A DNA stretch of 11,780 nt from JBLNBQ01 sp050260095 (GTDB lineage: Bacteria > Bacillota > UBA5301 > DYFA01), in NCBI GenBank assembly GCA_050260095.1, contig JBLNBQ010000065.1, forward strand, positions 1-11,780, given 5' to 3'. A program made the translations under genes and the position numbers. Each line of letters begins with the position of its first letter. Positions within the stretch are counted from its first letter, which is position 1. The notes below the pieces were generated by a model, which was given only the letters and a program-made list of their open reading frames with translations, was not told the origin of the DNA and did not search any database. Below are positions 5,768-11,780 of the stretch, piece after piece.

Positions 5768-6949
5768 GTGCCCCGGTGTGTAGCCGCGAAGGTGGGGACG
5801 ACTCCGGTGCAGACAGGGTTCTGGCTATTCGTGGACCAGATGCTCCTGACCTACGTGCTGTTGGTCGGTCTCACTGCGTTACTCAGCCGGCTGCCGTCGG
5901 TTCGGCGGTGGCTGGGCCGGCCCGCCTGCCTCGACGATCACCTCCTCACCAGCCTCTTGCTGGGCCTTTCGGGCGCCCTCGTTGACCTGCTCGTCGTCCC
6001 GCTCGCCCTCATCGCCGACAATGCACGCTACATCCCGCCGGTCGTCGCCGGGATACTGGGCGGCCCCGTGTCGGGCGTCTTGACCGGTGTGGTGATCGTC
6101 GCCAGCCGCGCGCTGACCCGGTGGGAGTCGCTGCTGGCGCCGGGCGTATTAGCCCCGCCACTGGTCGGGTTGGCGGCCGGACTTCTCGCTCAGCGCCGGG
6201 AGGGCAGGGTGTCACCCGCTAAGACTGCCGCCATCGCGGCCGTCGCCTTACTAACCGACTGGGTGCTCGACGTCTGGCTGGAGAAGAGCGCCGGTACGGG
6301 CTTTGCCGCCGAGTTGTCGCTTCACGCCGGCAACCTGGTGACCGTCATGATCTGCGTCTCTCTGCTCCAGTGGGAACAGCGGGAGGGCGCCGCCAGGCAG
6401 CACATCGAGACGCTCGCCTACACGGATGAGTTGACCCGGTTGCACAACTACCGGAGTTTCCGGGTCAGCCTGGAAAACGCGTTTCGCCAGTGCCGCGCCG
6501 CAGGCGTCCCCTTGAGCCTGGTGCTGATGGACGTCGACGAGTTCAAACAGTACAACGACCGCTTCGGCCATCCGGCGGGCAACCAAGTGCTGGAGCGGGT
6601 GGGGGCCGCCATCCGGGCGGAGTTGCGGGCGACCGATATCGGGGCGCGCTACGGTGGCGACGAGTTCGCGTTGATTCTGCCGAATACCACCGAGGAGGGC
6701 GCCCGTTCGCTGGTCCAGCGCATCCAGGAACGGCTCGACGAGGAGTTGCGGTCGGGCGAGGCCGGCGGCGAGGGGCTGCCGGTGGTCCGGCTGACGCCGG
6801 GAGTGGCCAGCTATCCGGCTACGGCCGCTGATCCGGAGACGCTGGTGAAGATGGCCGACGAAGCGATGTACCTGGCCAAGCGGGCCGACGCTTTCCCGGG
6901 GCTCGAACTGGCTGCTCCGGCGGCCGAGGTCTTACTCGAAGAGCGCTAG
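5768..6949 (+). CDS. membrane-bound diguanylate cyclase (5TMR-LYT-like plus GGDEF)
   Basis: A protein of up to 393 residues. The N-terminal 200 residues contain five to six hydrophobic segments (about 18-40, 58-84, 88-113, 122-141, 152-171, 184-202). The conserved-looking RYIPPVVAGILGGPVSG is typical of the 5TM-LytS-type sensor region. A GGDEF domain follows at about 213-380 with Asp255/Asp257, an intact GGDEF at 296-300 and an RATD inhibitory site at 287-290, again five residues before the motif. It should make c-di-GMP from two GTP and be subject to product inhibition. The start is uncertain: GTG at 5768 has only a weak purine stretch before it, while GTG at 5807 follows GGTGGGG at about 10 nt and leaves the first helix intact. 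It lies 68 nt after sdaAA and could be co-transcribed. Its 3' end overlaps the convergent L,D-transpeptidase gene by 18 nt. Confidence 0.9.
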   Translation: MPRCVAAKVGTTPVQTGFWLFVDQMLLTYVLLVGLTALLSRLPSVRRWLGRPACLDDHLLTSLLLGLSGALVDLLVVPLALIADNARYIPPVVAGILGGPVSGVLTGVVIVASRALTRWESLLAPGVLAPPLVGLAAGLLAQRREGRVSPAKTAAIAAVALLTDWVLDVWLEKSAGTGFAAELSLHAGNLVTVMICVSLLQWEQREGAARQHIETLAYTDELTRLHNYRSFRVSLENAFRQCRAAGVPLSLVLMDVDEFKQYNDRFGHPAGNQVLERVGAAIRAELRATDIGARYGGDEFALILPNTTEEGARSLVQRIQERLDEELRSGEAGGEGLPVVRLTPGVASYPATAADPETLVKMADEAMYLAKRADAFPGLELAAPAAEVLLEER

Positions 6950-7672
6950 TCCGAGGGCATCGTAGGCCGAGCGGTCGAAGGAGCCGGTCGCCGGAAGGCC
7001 CTTGGCTAGCTGGAAGGCCTTCGCGGCGGCTTGCGAACGCTCGTCCCACCGGCCGGTGAGCGCACCGTGATAGTAGCCCGCCCGCTGCAGCGCCCGCTGC
7101 ACCAACAGCACGCGAGAAGACGCGTAGCCATCCTCCAGGGTTTCGTAGAAGGCGAGGGGGTCGAGCGGGCCGCCCGTGATCTTGACCGGCGTACCCACTT
7201 GCACTAGCTCGTAGACCTCTTCCACGTGCTCGTTCAGCATCCGCAGGCACCCGCCTGAGACCGAATCTCCGACCGTCCAGGGCTTGTTGGTCCCGTGGAT
7301 GCCGTACTTGCCCCAGGGCACCGAGAGCTGCATCCACCGGGAGCCGAAACCCTCGCCCCACTTGGCCTTGGCGACCACCCGCCACTCTCCCACCGGCGTG
7401 GGCGTCGCCGGTTTTCCGATCGCCACAGGGTACTCCTTGACCGGCACGTAGCCGACGTACAAAACCAGCCGATGGCGCTCCAGATCGACCCGGAGGTGTA
7501 TCGCCTGGGCCTTGCCCGGCGGCGCCTTATGGGTGGTGACGGCCGGCCCGGCCTCGCCTGCAGCGAGTTCGCAGCCGCACGGCAGCCGCCCTGCGGTGGT
7601 GGCGGCGGCCGCACAGGTCGGAAATGAAGCGAGGAGACTCAGGACGCAGAGCGCGACAAAAAGCTTGCGCAT
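6932..7672 (-). CDS. secreted L,D-transpeptidase (YkuD) with C-terminal peptidoglycan-binding domain
   Basis: A 246-residue exported protein. Residues 1-24 are a Sec signal peptide (MRK, hydrophobic core, then an Ala run for signal peptidase I); no lipobox precedes Cys20. The YkuD catalytic domain (about 58-166) has His126 in GIHG and the nucleophile Cys142 in SGGCLRM, with Arg144, matching the family active site. A PG_binding_1 domain follows (about 185-244). The enzyme would form 3-3 peptide cross-links in peptidoglycan or modify it outside the membrane. An ATG at 7696 would add eight residues without a ribosome site; the ATG at 7672 has GGAGGT (7689-7684) at 11 nt and places the basic MRK at the start of the signal peptide, so it is preferred. 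CGC at residues 32-34 of the mature N-terminus is a small oddity. Divergent from the ABC operon. Confidence 0.92.
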   Translation of the reverse strand: MRKLFVALCVLSLLASFPTCAAAATTAGRLPCGCELAAGEAGPAVTTHKAPPGKAQAIHLRVDLERHRLVLYVGYVPVKEYPVAIGKPATPTPVGEWRVVAKAKWGEGFGSRWMQLSVPWGKYGIHGTNKPWTVGDSVSGGCLRMLNEHVEEVYELVQVGTPVKITGGPLDPLAFYETLEDGYASSRVLLVQRALQRAGYYHGALTGRWDERSQAAAKAFQLAKGLPATGSFDRSAYDALGLALFE

Positions 7673-7764
7673 GGGATGGTCGCACCTCCACGCCATCAGA
7701 ATGCCCCGAATACCCGGCAGGGCGCGCAGAAAGGGCGGCTCCCGACAACCCATGAAGGCTGGCG

Positions 7765-7826
7765 TTATCGAAGGAAAAAGGTGGGCGACGTGGAATAAAA
7801 ATCCAGTACACACCATTAACGAAGGA
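7765..7826 (+). repeat. short direct repeat TTA(T/A)CGAAGGA upstream of the ABC operon
   Basis: TTATCGAAGGA (7765-7775) recurs as TTAACGAAGGA (7816-7826), ten of eleven bases identical and 51 bp apart. The second copy includes the Shine-Dalgarno sequence of the binding-protein gene. It may be an operator pair, a duplicated ribosome site, or chance. No clear -35/-10 pair and no Fur-like palindrome were found in this 165-bp divergent spacer. Confidence 0.3.
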
Positions 7827-7828
7827 GG
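7822..7828 (+). promoter_or_regulatory. ribosome binding site of the binding-protein gene
   Basis: AAGGAGG, 9 nt before the GTG at 7838. This strong site supports the GTG start and the high expression expected of a binding protein. Confidence 0.75.
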
Positions 7829-7837
7829 CGTTTCCGG

Positions 7838-8842
7838 GTGAAGGTCAGGCGTTTGTTGGCCATCGGCTTGCTCTTGGCGGTCGTGGCGCTGGTCCCGGTG
7901 ACGGTCAGCGCGGCGGAAAAGGTCGTCGTCTACACCACGCTCGACGAGGATCTGGCCCGTGCGGTGATCGCCGAATTCCAAAAGGATACCGGCATTCAGG
8001 TCGAGTGGGTGCGGCTCTCCTCGGGTGAGGTCAACAGCCGGCTGGTGGCTGAGAAGGCGCGTCCTCAGGCCGACGTGTGGTGGGGCGCTCCGGCCGTCAA
8101 TCACATCGCCGCGAAGCTCGATGGGGTCACGGCGCCCTACGTCTCCCCGGCTGCGGAGAAGCAGCCCGAGAAGTTCCGGGACAAGGACCACTACTGGCAC
8201 GGGCTTTACGTCGGCCCACTCGGCTTCGCCACCAACACCGACTTCATGAAGGCCAAGAAGGTGGCGGCCCCGACCTCCTGGAACGACCTGCTGAAGCCGG
8301 AATTCACCGGCATGGTCCAGGTCTCCAACCCGGCCTCGTCGGGCACCGCGTACACCGTGCTGGCGACCCTCGTTCAAATCATGGGCGAAGACAAGGCTTT
8401 CGCCTACCTCAAGCAGCTCAACAAGCAGGTCTCCCAGTACCCGAGCAGCGGCTCCAAGCCGGCGACGAACGCCGGGCTCGGTGAGTGCGGCGTCGGGATC
8501 TCCTTCGCCCAGGACATCGTGGGCAAGGTCATCGAGAAGGGTTACCCGGTCAAGCTGACCTTCCCGAAGGAAGGCATCGGCGTCGAGGTCGCGGCCGTCT
8601 CCCTCGTGAAGGGCGCCCCTCATCCTGAGGCCGCCAAGAAGCTGATCGAGTGGGCGATTTCGACCAAGGCCCAGAAGATGTACGCCGCCACCAAGTGCTG
8701 GCCGATCAGCGCCGGCGTCAAGCTCTCTGAAGAGCTGCCCGAACTCTCCGAGCTGCCGGTCATCCCCTTCGACCACAAGTGGGCCGGAGACAACCACGAC
8801 CGGCTGGTCGAGCGTTGGCAGAAGGAAGTCTACGGCAAGTAA
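7838..8842 (+). CDS. ABC importer substrate-binding protein, FbpA/AfuA family
   Basis: A 334-residue extracytoplasmic binding protein. A Sec signal peptide covers residues 1 to about 25 (MKVRRLL, hydrophobic core, VSA cleavage site); no lipobox is present, which is unusual for a Gram-positive-type binding protein unless it is held another way. The mature part begins EKVVVYTTLDEDLARAVI, and ADVWWGAPAVNHIAAK plus SFAQDIVGKV (Gln225-Asp226) and PKEGIGVEVAAV (Glu245) are typical of this family. Automatic labels usually say iron(III). However, no adjacent Tyr-Tyr pair, which binds iron in many FbpA proteins, is present. The Asp/Glu positions recall AfuA, which binds hexose phosphates. Substrate remains open: iron, sugar phosphate or phosphonate. 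First gene of a three-gene operon. Confidence 0.9.
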   Translation: MKVRRLLAIGLLLAVVALVPVTVSAAEKVVVYTTLDEDLARAVIAEFQKDTGIQVEWVRLSSGEVNSRLVAEKARPQADVWWGAPAVNHIAAKLDGVTAPYVSPAAEKQPEKFRDKDHYWHGLYVGPLGFATNTDFMKAKKVAAPTSWNDLLKPEFTGMVQVSNPASSGTAYTVLATLVQIMGEDKAFAYLKQLNKQVSQYPSSGSKPATNAGLGECGVGISFAQDIVGKVIEKGYPVKLTFPKEGIGVEVAAVSLVKGAPHPEAAKKLIEWAISTKAQKMYAATKCWPISAGVKLSEELPELSELPVIPFDHKWAGDNHDRLVERWQKEVYGK

Positions 8843-8869
8843 GCCCGGCACCGGGATCCAGGCTATGCC

Positions 8870-8897
8870 GAGCAGGGGCCGCTACCGGCCCCTGCTC
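8870..8897 (+). other. strong intercistronic hairpin between binding protein and permease genes
   Basis: GAGCAGGGGCC (8870-8880) pairs perfectly with GGCCCCTGCTC (8887-8897), and G8881-C8886 extends this to 12 bp around a CTAC loop. No T tract follows; CCCC and then the permease ribosome site follow directly. As in the malE-malF gap of enteric bacteria, such a hairpin probably protects the upstream message from 3' exonucleases, or causes partial termination, so that binding protein is made in excess. Confidence 0.7.
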
Positions 8898-8917
8898 CCC
8901 CTAGAGAGGTGAACCCC

Positions 8918-10615
8918 ATGCCCATTCCGGCCGGTCCGGCGCCCGTTCCAAGCTCCCGGACCAGGACCGCCGTCCGTGGTCCCAAGGACCTTCCGGTGAC
9001 CTGCGCCTTGGTCGTGATCTGGCTGCTGCTCGGCCTCTTCGTCTTCTTCCCGCTGGCGCGGATCTTTGCGCTGACCCTCTGGCCCCAAGGGGCGTTCGAC
9101 CTCGCCATCTACCGCCGGATCCTCATCGAGTCCGACTTCCGCCGGACGCTCGGCAACAGTCTGCTGCTCGGTGTGAGCGTGGCCAGCGTCAGCACGCTGC
9201 TGGGCTTCGTGTTCGCCTTTGTGGTGCACCGGACCGACGTTCCGCTGCGGCGCTTCTTCAGCTTCATGGCGACGGTCTCGTTGGTGTCGCCCCCTTTCAT
9301 GCTGGCCTTGGCCGTCATCCTGCTGCTGGGGCGCAACGGCGTGATTACCCGGGGTGTGCTTCACTTGAACCCCTTCACTTTTTCGATTTACGGCCTGCCG
9401 GGCCTCATTCTGGTGCAGACCCTCAACCTCTTTCCCGTCGCCTACCTCAACCTGGCCGGCGTGTTGCAGCGCTTGAACCCCGAACTGGAGGACGCCTCGC
9501 TGAACCTGGGGGGTAGCCGCTGGCTGACCTTCACCCGAGTGACGCTGCCCCTGGCGCTTCCGGGCATCGCGGGCGCCGCCCTGCTCGTCTTTGTCGAGTC
9601 GCTGGCCGACTTCGGCAACCCGATCGTGCTGGGTGGGCGGTTCGACGTGTTGTCGGTGCAGGCGTACCAGCAGTTCACGGGCATGTTCAACATGCCGATG
9701 GGGGCCGGCCTGGCCGTCTTCCTCCTGATCCCCACGGTGCTGGGCTTTCTGCTGCAGAAGTACGTGGTGGGGCGGCGCTCCTACGTGACCGTGACCGGCA
9801 AGCCGCCGGCGCCCCGGCAGAACAAGCTGCCGCTGGTGGCAAAGGCGCCGCTCTTCCTGGTCTGCTTCGCGGTCTCCGTCTCCATCCTCGCCATCTATCT
9901 CACGGTGGTCGCCGGCTCGTTCTTCAAGGTGTGGGGCTACGACTACACGCTCACGCTCGAACACTTCCGTTACTCCTGGGACGTGGGGCAGAAGGCGCTG
10001 CGCGACACGCTCTTCCTGGCGGGCGTCTCGGCGCCGATCTCCGGCATCCTGGGCATGCTGATCGCCTTCCTGGTCGTCCGGCGGCGCTTCTGGGGGCGGC
10101 GGGCCCTCGAGTTCAGCTCCATGCTGAGCTTCGCGGTGCCCGGGACGGTCGTCGGCATCGGCTACATCCTGGCCTTCAACCAGGCGCCGCTCATCCTGAC
10201 GGGCACGGCGTCCATCCTGATCGCCTGCTTCGTCTTCCGCAACCTGCCGATGGGCGTCCAGAGCGGGATCGCCGTGCTGGGCCAGATCGACCCGGCGATC
10301 GAGGAGGCCTCCGTCAACCTGGGCGCCGGCTCCGCCGAGACCTTCCGGCGGGTCACGCTGCCGCTGATCCGCCCGGCCCTGTTCGCGGGGATGTCGTACA
10401 GCTTCGTCAGGGCCATGACGGCCATCAGCGCGATCATCTTCCTCATCTCGGCCAAGTGGTCGCACCTCACCGCCCTGGTGCTCTCGGAAGTCGAGATCCT
10501 GCGCCTAGGGCCGGCGAGCGTGCTATCCCTGGTGCTCATGGTGGTCATCATCGGCGCGATGGGGCTGATCCGGGCGCTGCTCGGCAAAGACGCGGTCGTG
10601 CTCACCAACGGCTAA
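8918..10615 (+). CDS. ABC importer permease, fused double-domain (FbpB/AfuB type)
   Basis: A 565-residue integral membrane protein with two BPD_transp_1 domains in one chain and roughly twelve hydrophobic segments, the architecture of FbpB/AfuB-type permeases. Each half carries an EAA coupling loop for the ATPase: EDASLNLGGSRWLTFTRVTL, beginning at Glu191, and EEASVNLGAGSAETFRRVTL, beginning at Glu462; both keep the central Gly and the Leu-Pro that follows. ATG at 8918 is preferred, with AGAGG at 8905-8909; the in-frame GTG at 8909 overlaps that site. It lies 75 nt after the binding-protein gene and 19 nt before the ATPase gene, so one operon is likely. The polar N-terminus (PVPSSRTRTAVRG) is cytoplasmic. 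Confidence 0.93.
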   Translation: MPIPAGPAPVPSSRTRTAVRGPKDLPVTCALVVIWLLLGLFVFFPLARIFALTLWPQGAFDLAIYRRILIESDFRRTLGNSLLLGVSVASVSTLLGFVFAFVVHRTDVPLRRFFSFMATVSLVSPPFMLALAVILLLGRNGVITRGVLHLNPFTFSIYGLPGLILVQTLNLFPVAYLNLAGVLQRLNPELEDASLNLGGSRWLTFTRVTLPLALPGIAGAALLVFVESLADFGNPIVLGGRFDVLSVQAYQQFTGMFNMPMGAGLAVFLLIPTVLGFLLQKYVVGRRSYVTVTGKPPAPRQNKLPLVAKAPLFLVCFAVSVSILAIYLTVVAGSFFKVWGYDYTLTLEHFRYSWDVGQKALRDTLFLAGVSAPISGILGMLIAFLVVRRRFWGRRALEFSSMLSFAVPGTVVGIGYILAFNQAPLILTGTASILIACFVFRNLPMGVQSGIAVLGQIDPAIEEASVNLGAGSAETFRRVTLPLIRPALFAGMSYSFVRAMTAISAIIFLISAKWSHLTALVLSEVEILRLGPASVLSLVLMVVIIGAMGLIRALLGKDAVVLTNG

Positions 10616-10634
10616 AGTACTCGGAGGGATTGCC

Positions 10635-11711
10635 ATGCGGGAATCGTTCGACATCCGTCTGGAGAACCTCTCGAAAGTTTTCGCCGGACGCGGCGCCCAG
10701 GGGGAGACCGCGGCCGTGCGGGATGTCTCCTTCACGGTGCGGGGTGGCGAGCTGGTGACGCTTTTGGGGCCGTCGGGCTGCGGCAAGACGACGACCTTGC
10801 GGATGGTGGCGGGGTTCGAGACTCCCACCAGCGGCCAGATCTACCTGGGCGGCGAGGCGGTGACCGCGATCCCGCCCAACCGCCGCGATGTCACGATGGT
10901 GTTTCAGAGCTACGGGCTCTTTCCGCACCTGAGCGTGGAGGAGAACGTGGCCTATGGGCTCAGGGTCCGCAAGGTGGAGCGGAAGGAGATCGCCCGGCGG
11001 GTGAACGCCGTGCTCGATCTGGTGGGCCTGGCAGGCTACGGCAGCCGGATGCCCAACCAGCTGTCAGGCGGGCAGCAGCAGCGCGTGGCGCTGGCCCGGG
11101 CCATCGTGTGCGAACCGAAGGCGTTGCTCTTCGACGAGCCGCTGTCGAACCTCGACGCCCTCCTGCGGGAGACCATGCGCGAGGAGATCCGCAAGCTGCA
11201 GCAGCGGCTCGGGATCACGGCGCTCTACGTGACGCACGACCAGGCGGAGGCGATGGTCCTCTCCGACCGGATCGTGGTGATGAACGCCGGGCGCGTCGAA
11301 CAGATCGCCACCCCCCAGGAGCTCTACCACCGCCCCGCCAACCGGTTCGTGGCCTCGTTCATCGGGCGGGCCAACTTCCTGGAGGGCCGCGTGGTGGACA
11401 CGGACGAAGGCGCGCCGGTGGTCGAGTTGTTGGGCGCCCGGATGCGCTGGGCGGGGACCGGCGAGGCGCAGGGCTCCTTCTCGGTGATGGTGCGGCCGGA
11501 ATGCGTGCTCCTCTCCGACCAGGAAGGGTTCCCGGGGCGGCTGACGGCCGTGACTTACTACGGTTCGGCGGTCCACTATACGGTCGAACTCGAGGGCGGG
11601 GCGAGCCTCGTGGCCGTCGATGGCAACCCGGGCCTCGGGCGGGCCTGGCGAAGCGGCGACCGGGTGGGCGTCGTCCTGCCGCCCCAGGCGCTGCACGCGC
11701 TGGCCGGCTAG
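10635..11711 (+). CDS. ABC importer ATP-binding protein (FbpC/AfuC/PotA type)
   Basis: A 358-residue ATPase that powers the importer. Walker A GPSGCGKT at 45-52, Q-loop Gln91, signature LSGGQ at 143-147, Walker B LLFD at 164-167 with catalytic Glu168, D-loop SNLDA, and switch His201 in THDQAEA are all intact. The C-terminal part (about 240-355) is a TOBE-type regulatory/substrate domain, as in the CUT1/polyamine/iron/sulfate importers. ATG at 10635 follows GGAGGG (10623-10628) at 6 nt. The family has several substrates, so the ATPase does not settle specificity. Its TAG stop overlaps the TAG of the convergent gene on the minus strand by two bases. Confidence 0.95.
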   Translation: MRESFDIRLENLSKVFAGRGAQGETAAVRDVSFTVRGGELVTLLGPSGCGKTTTLRMVAGFETPTSGQIYLGGEAVTAIPPNRRDVTMVFQSYGLFPHLSVEENVAYGLRVRKVERKEIARRVNAVLDLVGLAGYGSRMPNQLSGGQQQRVALARAIVCEPKALLFDEPLSNLDALLRETMREEIRKLQQRLGITALYVTHDQAEAMVLSDRIVVMNAGRVEQIATPQELYHRPANRFVASFIGRANFLEGRVVDTDEGAPVVELLGARMRWAGTGEAQGSFSVMVRPECVLLSDQEGFPGRLTAVTYYGSAVHYTVELEGGASLVAVDGNPGLGRAWRSGDRVGVVLPPQALHALAG

Positions 11712-11780
11712 GCGCAGCTCTTCAGCCAGGCGACGAAGTCGGGGAACGAGCGGAAGCTGAAGTCCGGCCTCTCGCCGAGC
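11708..11780 (-). CDS. C-terminal end of a probable HAD-family hydrolase (partial)
   Basis: The minus strand reads 23 codons and a TAG (11710-11708) from the window edge. The peptide includes RPDFSFRSFPDFVAWL, the style of ending seen in HAD-superfamily phosphatases, where the last beta strand and a helix follow a 'G-x-x-P-D' turn. The match is by pattern only, because the catalytic Asp motifs lie outside the window. It converges on the ABC operon with two-base overlap of the stop codons. If it is a phosphatase, it could act on an imported phosphorylated substrate, which is inference. Confidence 0.55.
   Translation of the reverse strand, partial: LGERPDFSFRSFPDFVAWLKSCA

Noticed and set aside
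5700..5830. Riboswitch before the membrane cyclase gene
   Set aside because: The GC-rich segment has no cobalamin, c-di-GMP or other recognisable core, and most of it is within the likely coding sequence.
7781..7798. Five-codon reading frame (GTG to TAA) after a GAAGGA purine run, as a leader peptide
   Set aside because: Too short and without attenuator structure to support a function.
7673..8851. Minus-strand extension upstream of the L,D-transpeptidase start
   Set aside because: It is antisense to the binding-protein gene; the signal peptide and ribosome site place the true start at 7672.
8882..10465. Long minus-strand open frame (over 500 codons) opposite the permease
   Set aside because: It is antisense to a clear permease gene and reads as charged low-complexity text (Asp, Glu, His, Gln, Arg), the usual mirror of a high-GC membrane protein gene.
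1..11780. CRISPR array, insertion sequence, tRNA or phage genes
   Set aside because: No regularly spaced repeats, transposase motifs, terminal inverted repeats or tRNA-like cloverleaf were found on reading both strands.

Overview
The window reads like a chromosomal segment of a high-GC Bacillota bacterium (the Symbiobacterium / Limnochordia kind of lineage is my guess). The reasons are strong GGAGG-type ribosome binding sites before nearly every gene, frequent GTG starts, a two-subunit (beta + alpha) iron-sulfur L-serine dehydratase, and high GC throughout. I see no insertion sequence, phage gene, CRISPR array, tRNA or rRNA.

Layout. (1) 1-165: possible tail of a membrane protein, weakly supported. 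(2) 240-2648 (+): an 802-residue PocR-PAS-GGDEF-EAL protein with both c-di-GMP synthesis and hydrolysis motifs intact. (3) 2649-3007: no gene. Its left part is extremely G/C-rich. Its right part holds, on the minus strand, a perfect consensus sigma-A promoter (TTGACA, 17 bp, TATAAT), then about 90 nt of foldable sequence, then an intrinsic terminator. Together these define an orphan small RNA candidate of about 110 nt, the most notable item in the window. (4) 3008-3997 (-): a fusion of a GNAT acetyltransferase to a MUG/TDG-type mismatch DNA glycosylase. (5) 4121-5699 (+): sdaAB and sdaAA, overlapping and translationally linked, encoding L-serine dehydratase. (6) 5768-6949 (+): a membrane-bound diguanylate cyclase. 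(7) 6932-7672 (-): a secreted L,D-transpeptidase with a C-terminal peptidoglycan-binding domain, overlapping the cyclase gene tail to tail. (8) 7838-11711 (+): a three-gene ABC importer (binding protein, double-length permease, ATPase) of the FbpABC/AfuABC family, with a 12-bp hairpin between the binding-protein and permease genes. (9) 11708-11780 (-): the last codons of a convergent gene, probably a HAD hydrolase.

How the genes relate. The two c-di-GMP proteins, about 3 kb apart, suggest local investment in second-messenger signalling; one would sense a ligand in the cytoplasm through PocR/PAS, the other a membrane-associated cue. The ABC operon would normally be labelled iron(III) uptake. 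However, the binding protein has no adjacent Tyr-Tyr pair of the ferric-binding type, no Fur-like palindrome was spotted upstream, and a probable HAD phosphatase lies next door. A phosphorylated organic substrate, as for AfuABC, is therefore at least as likely. The remaining genes are housekeeping (serine catabolism, DNA repair, cell wall) with no clear functional link.
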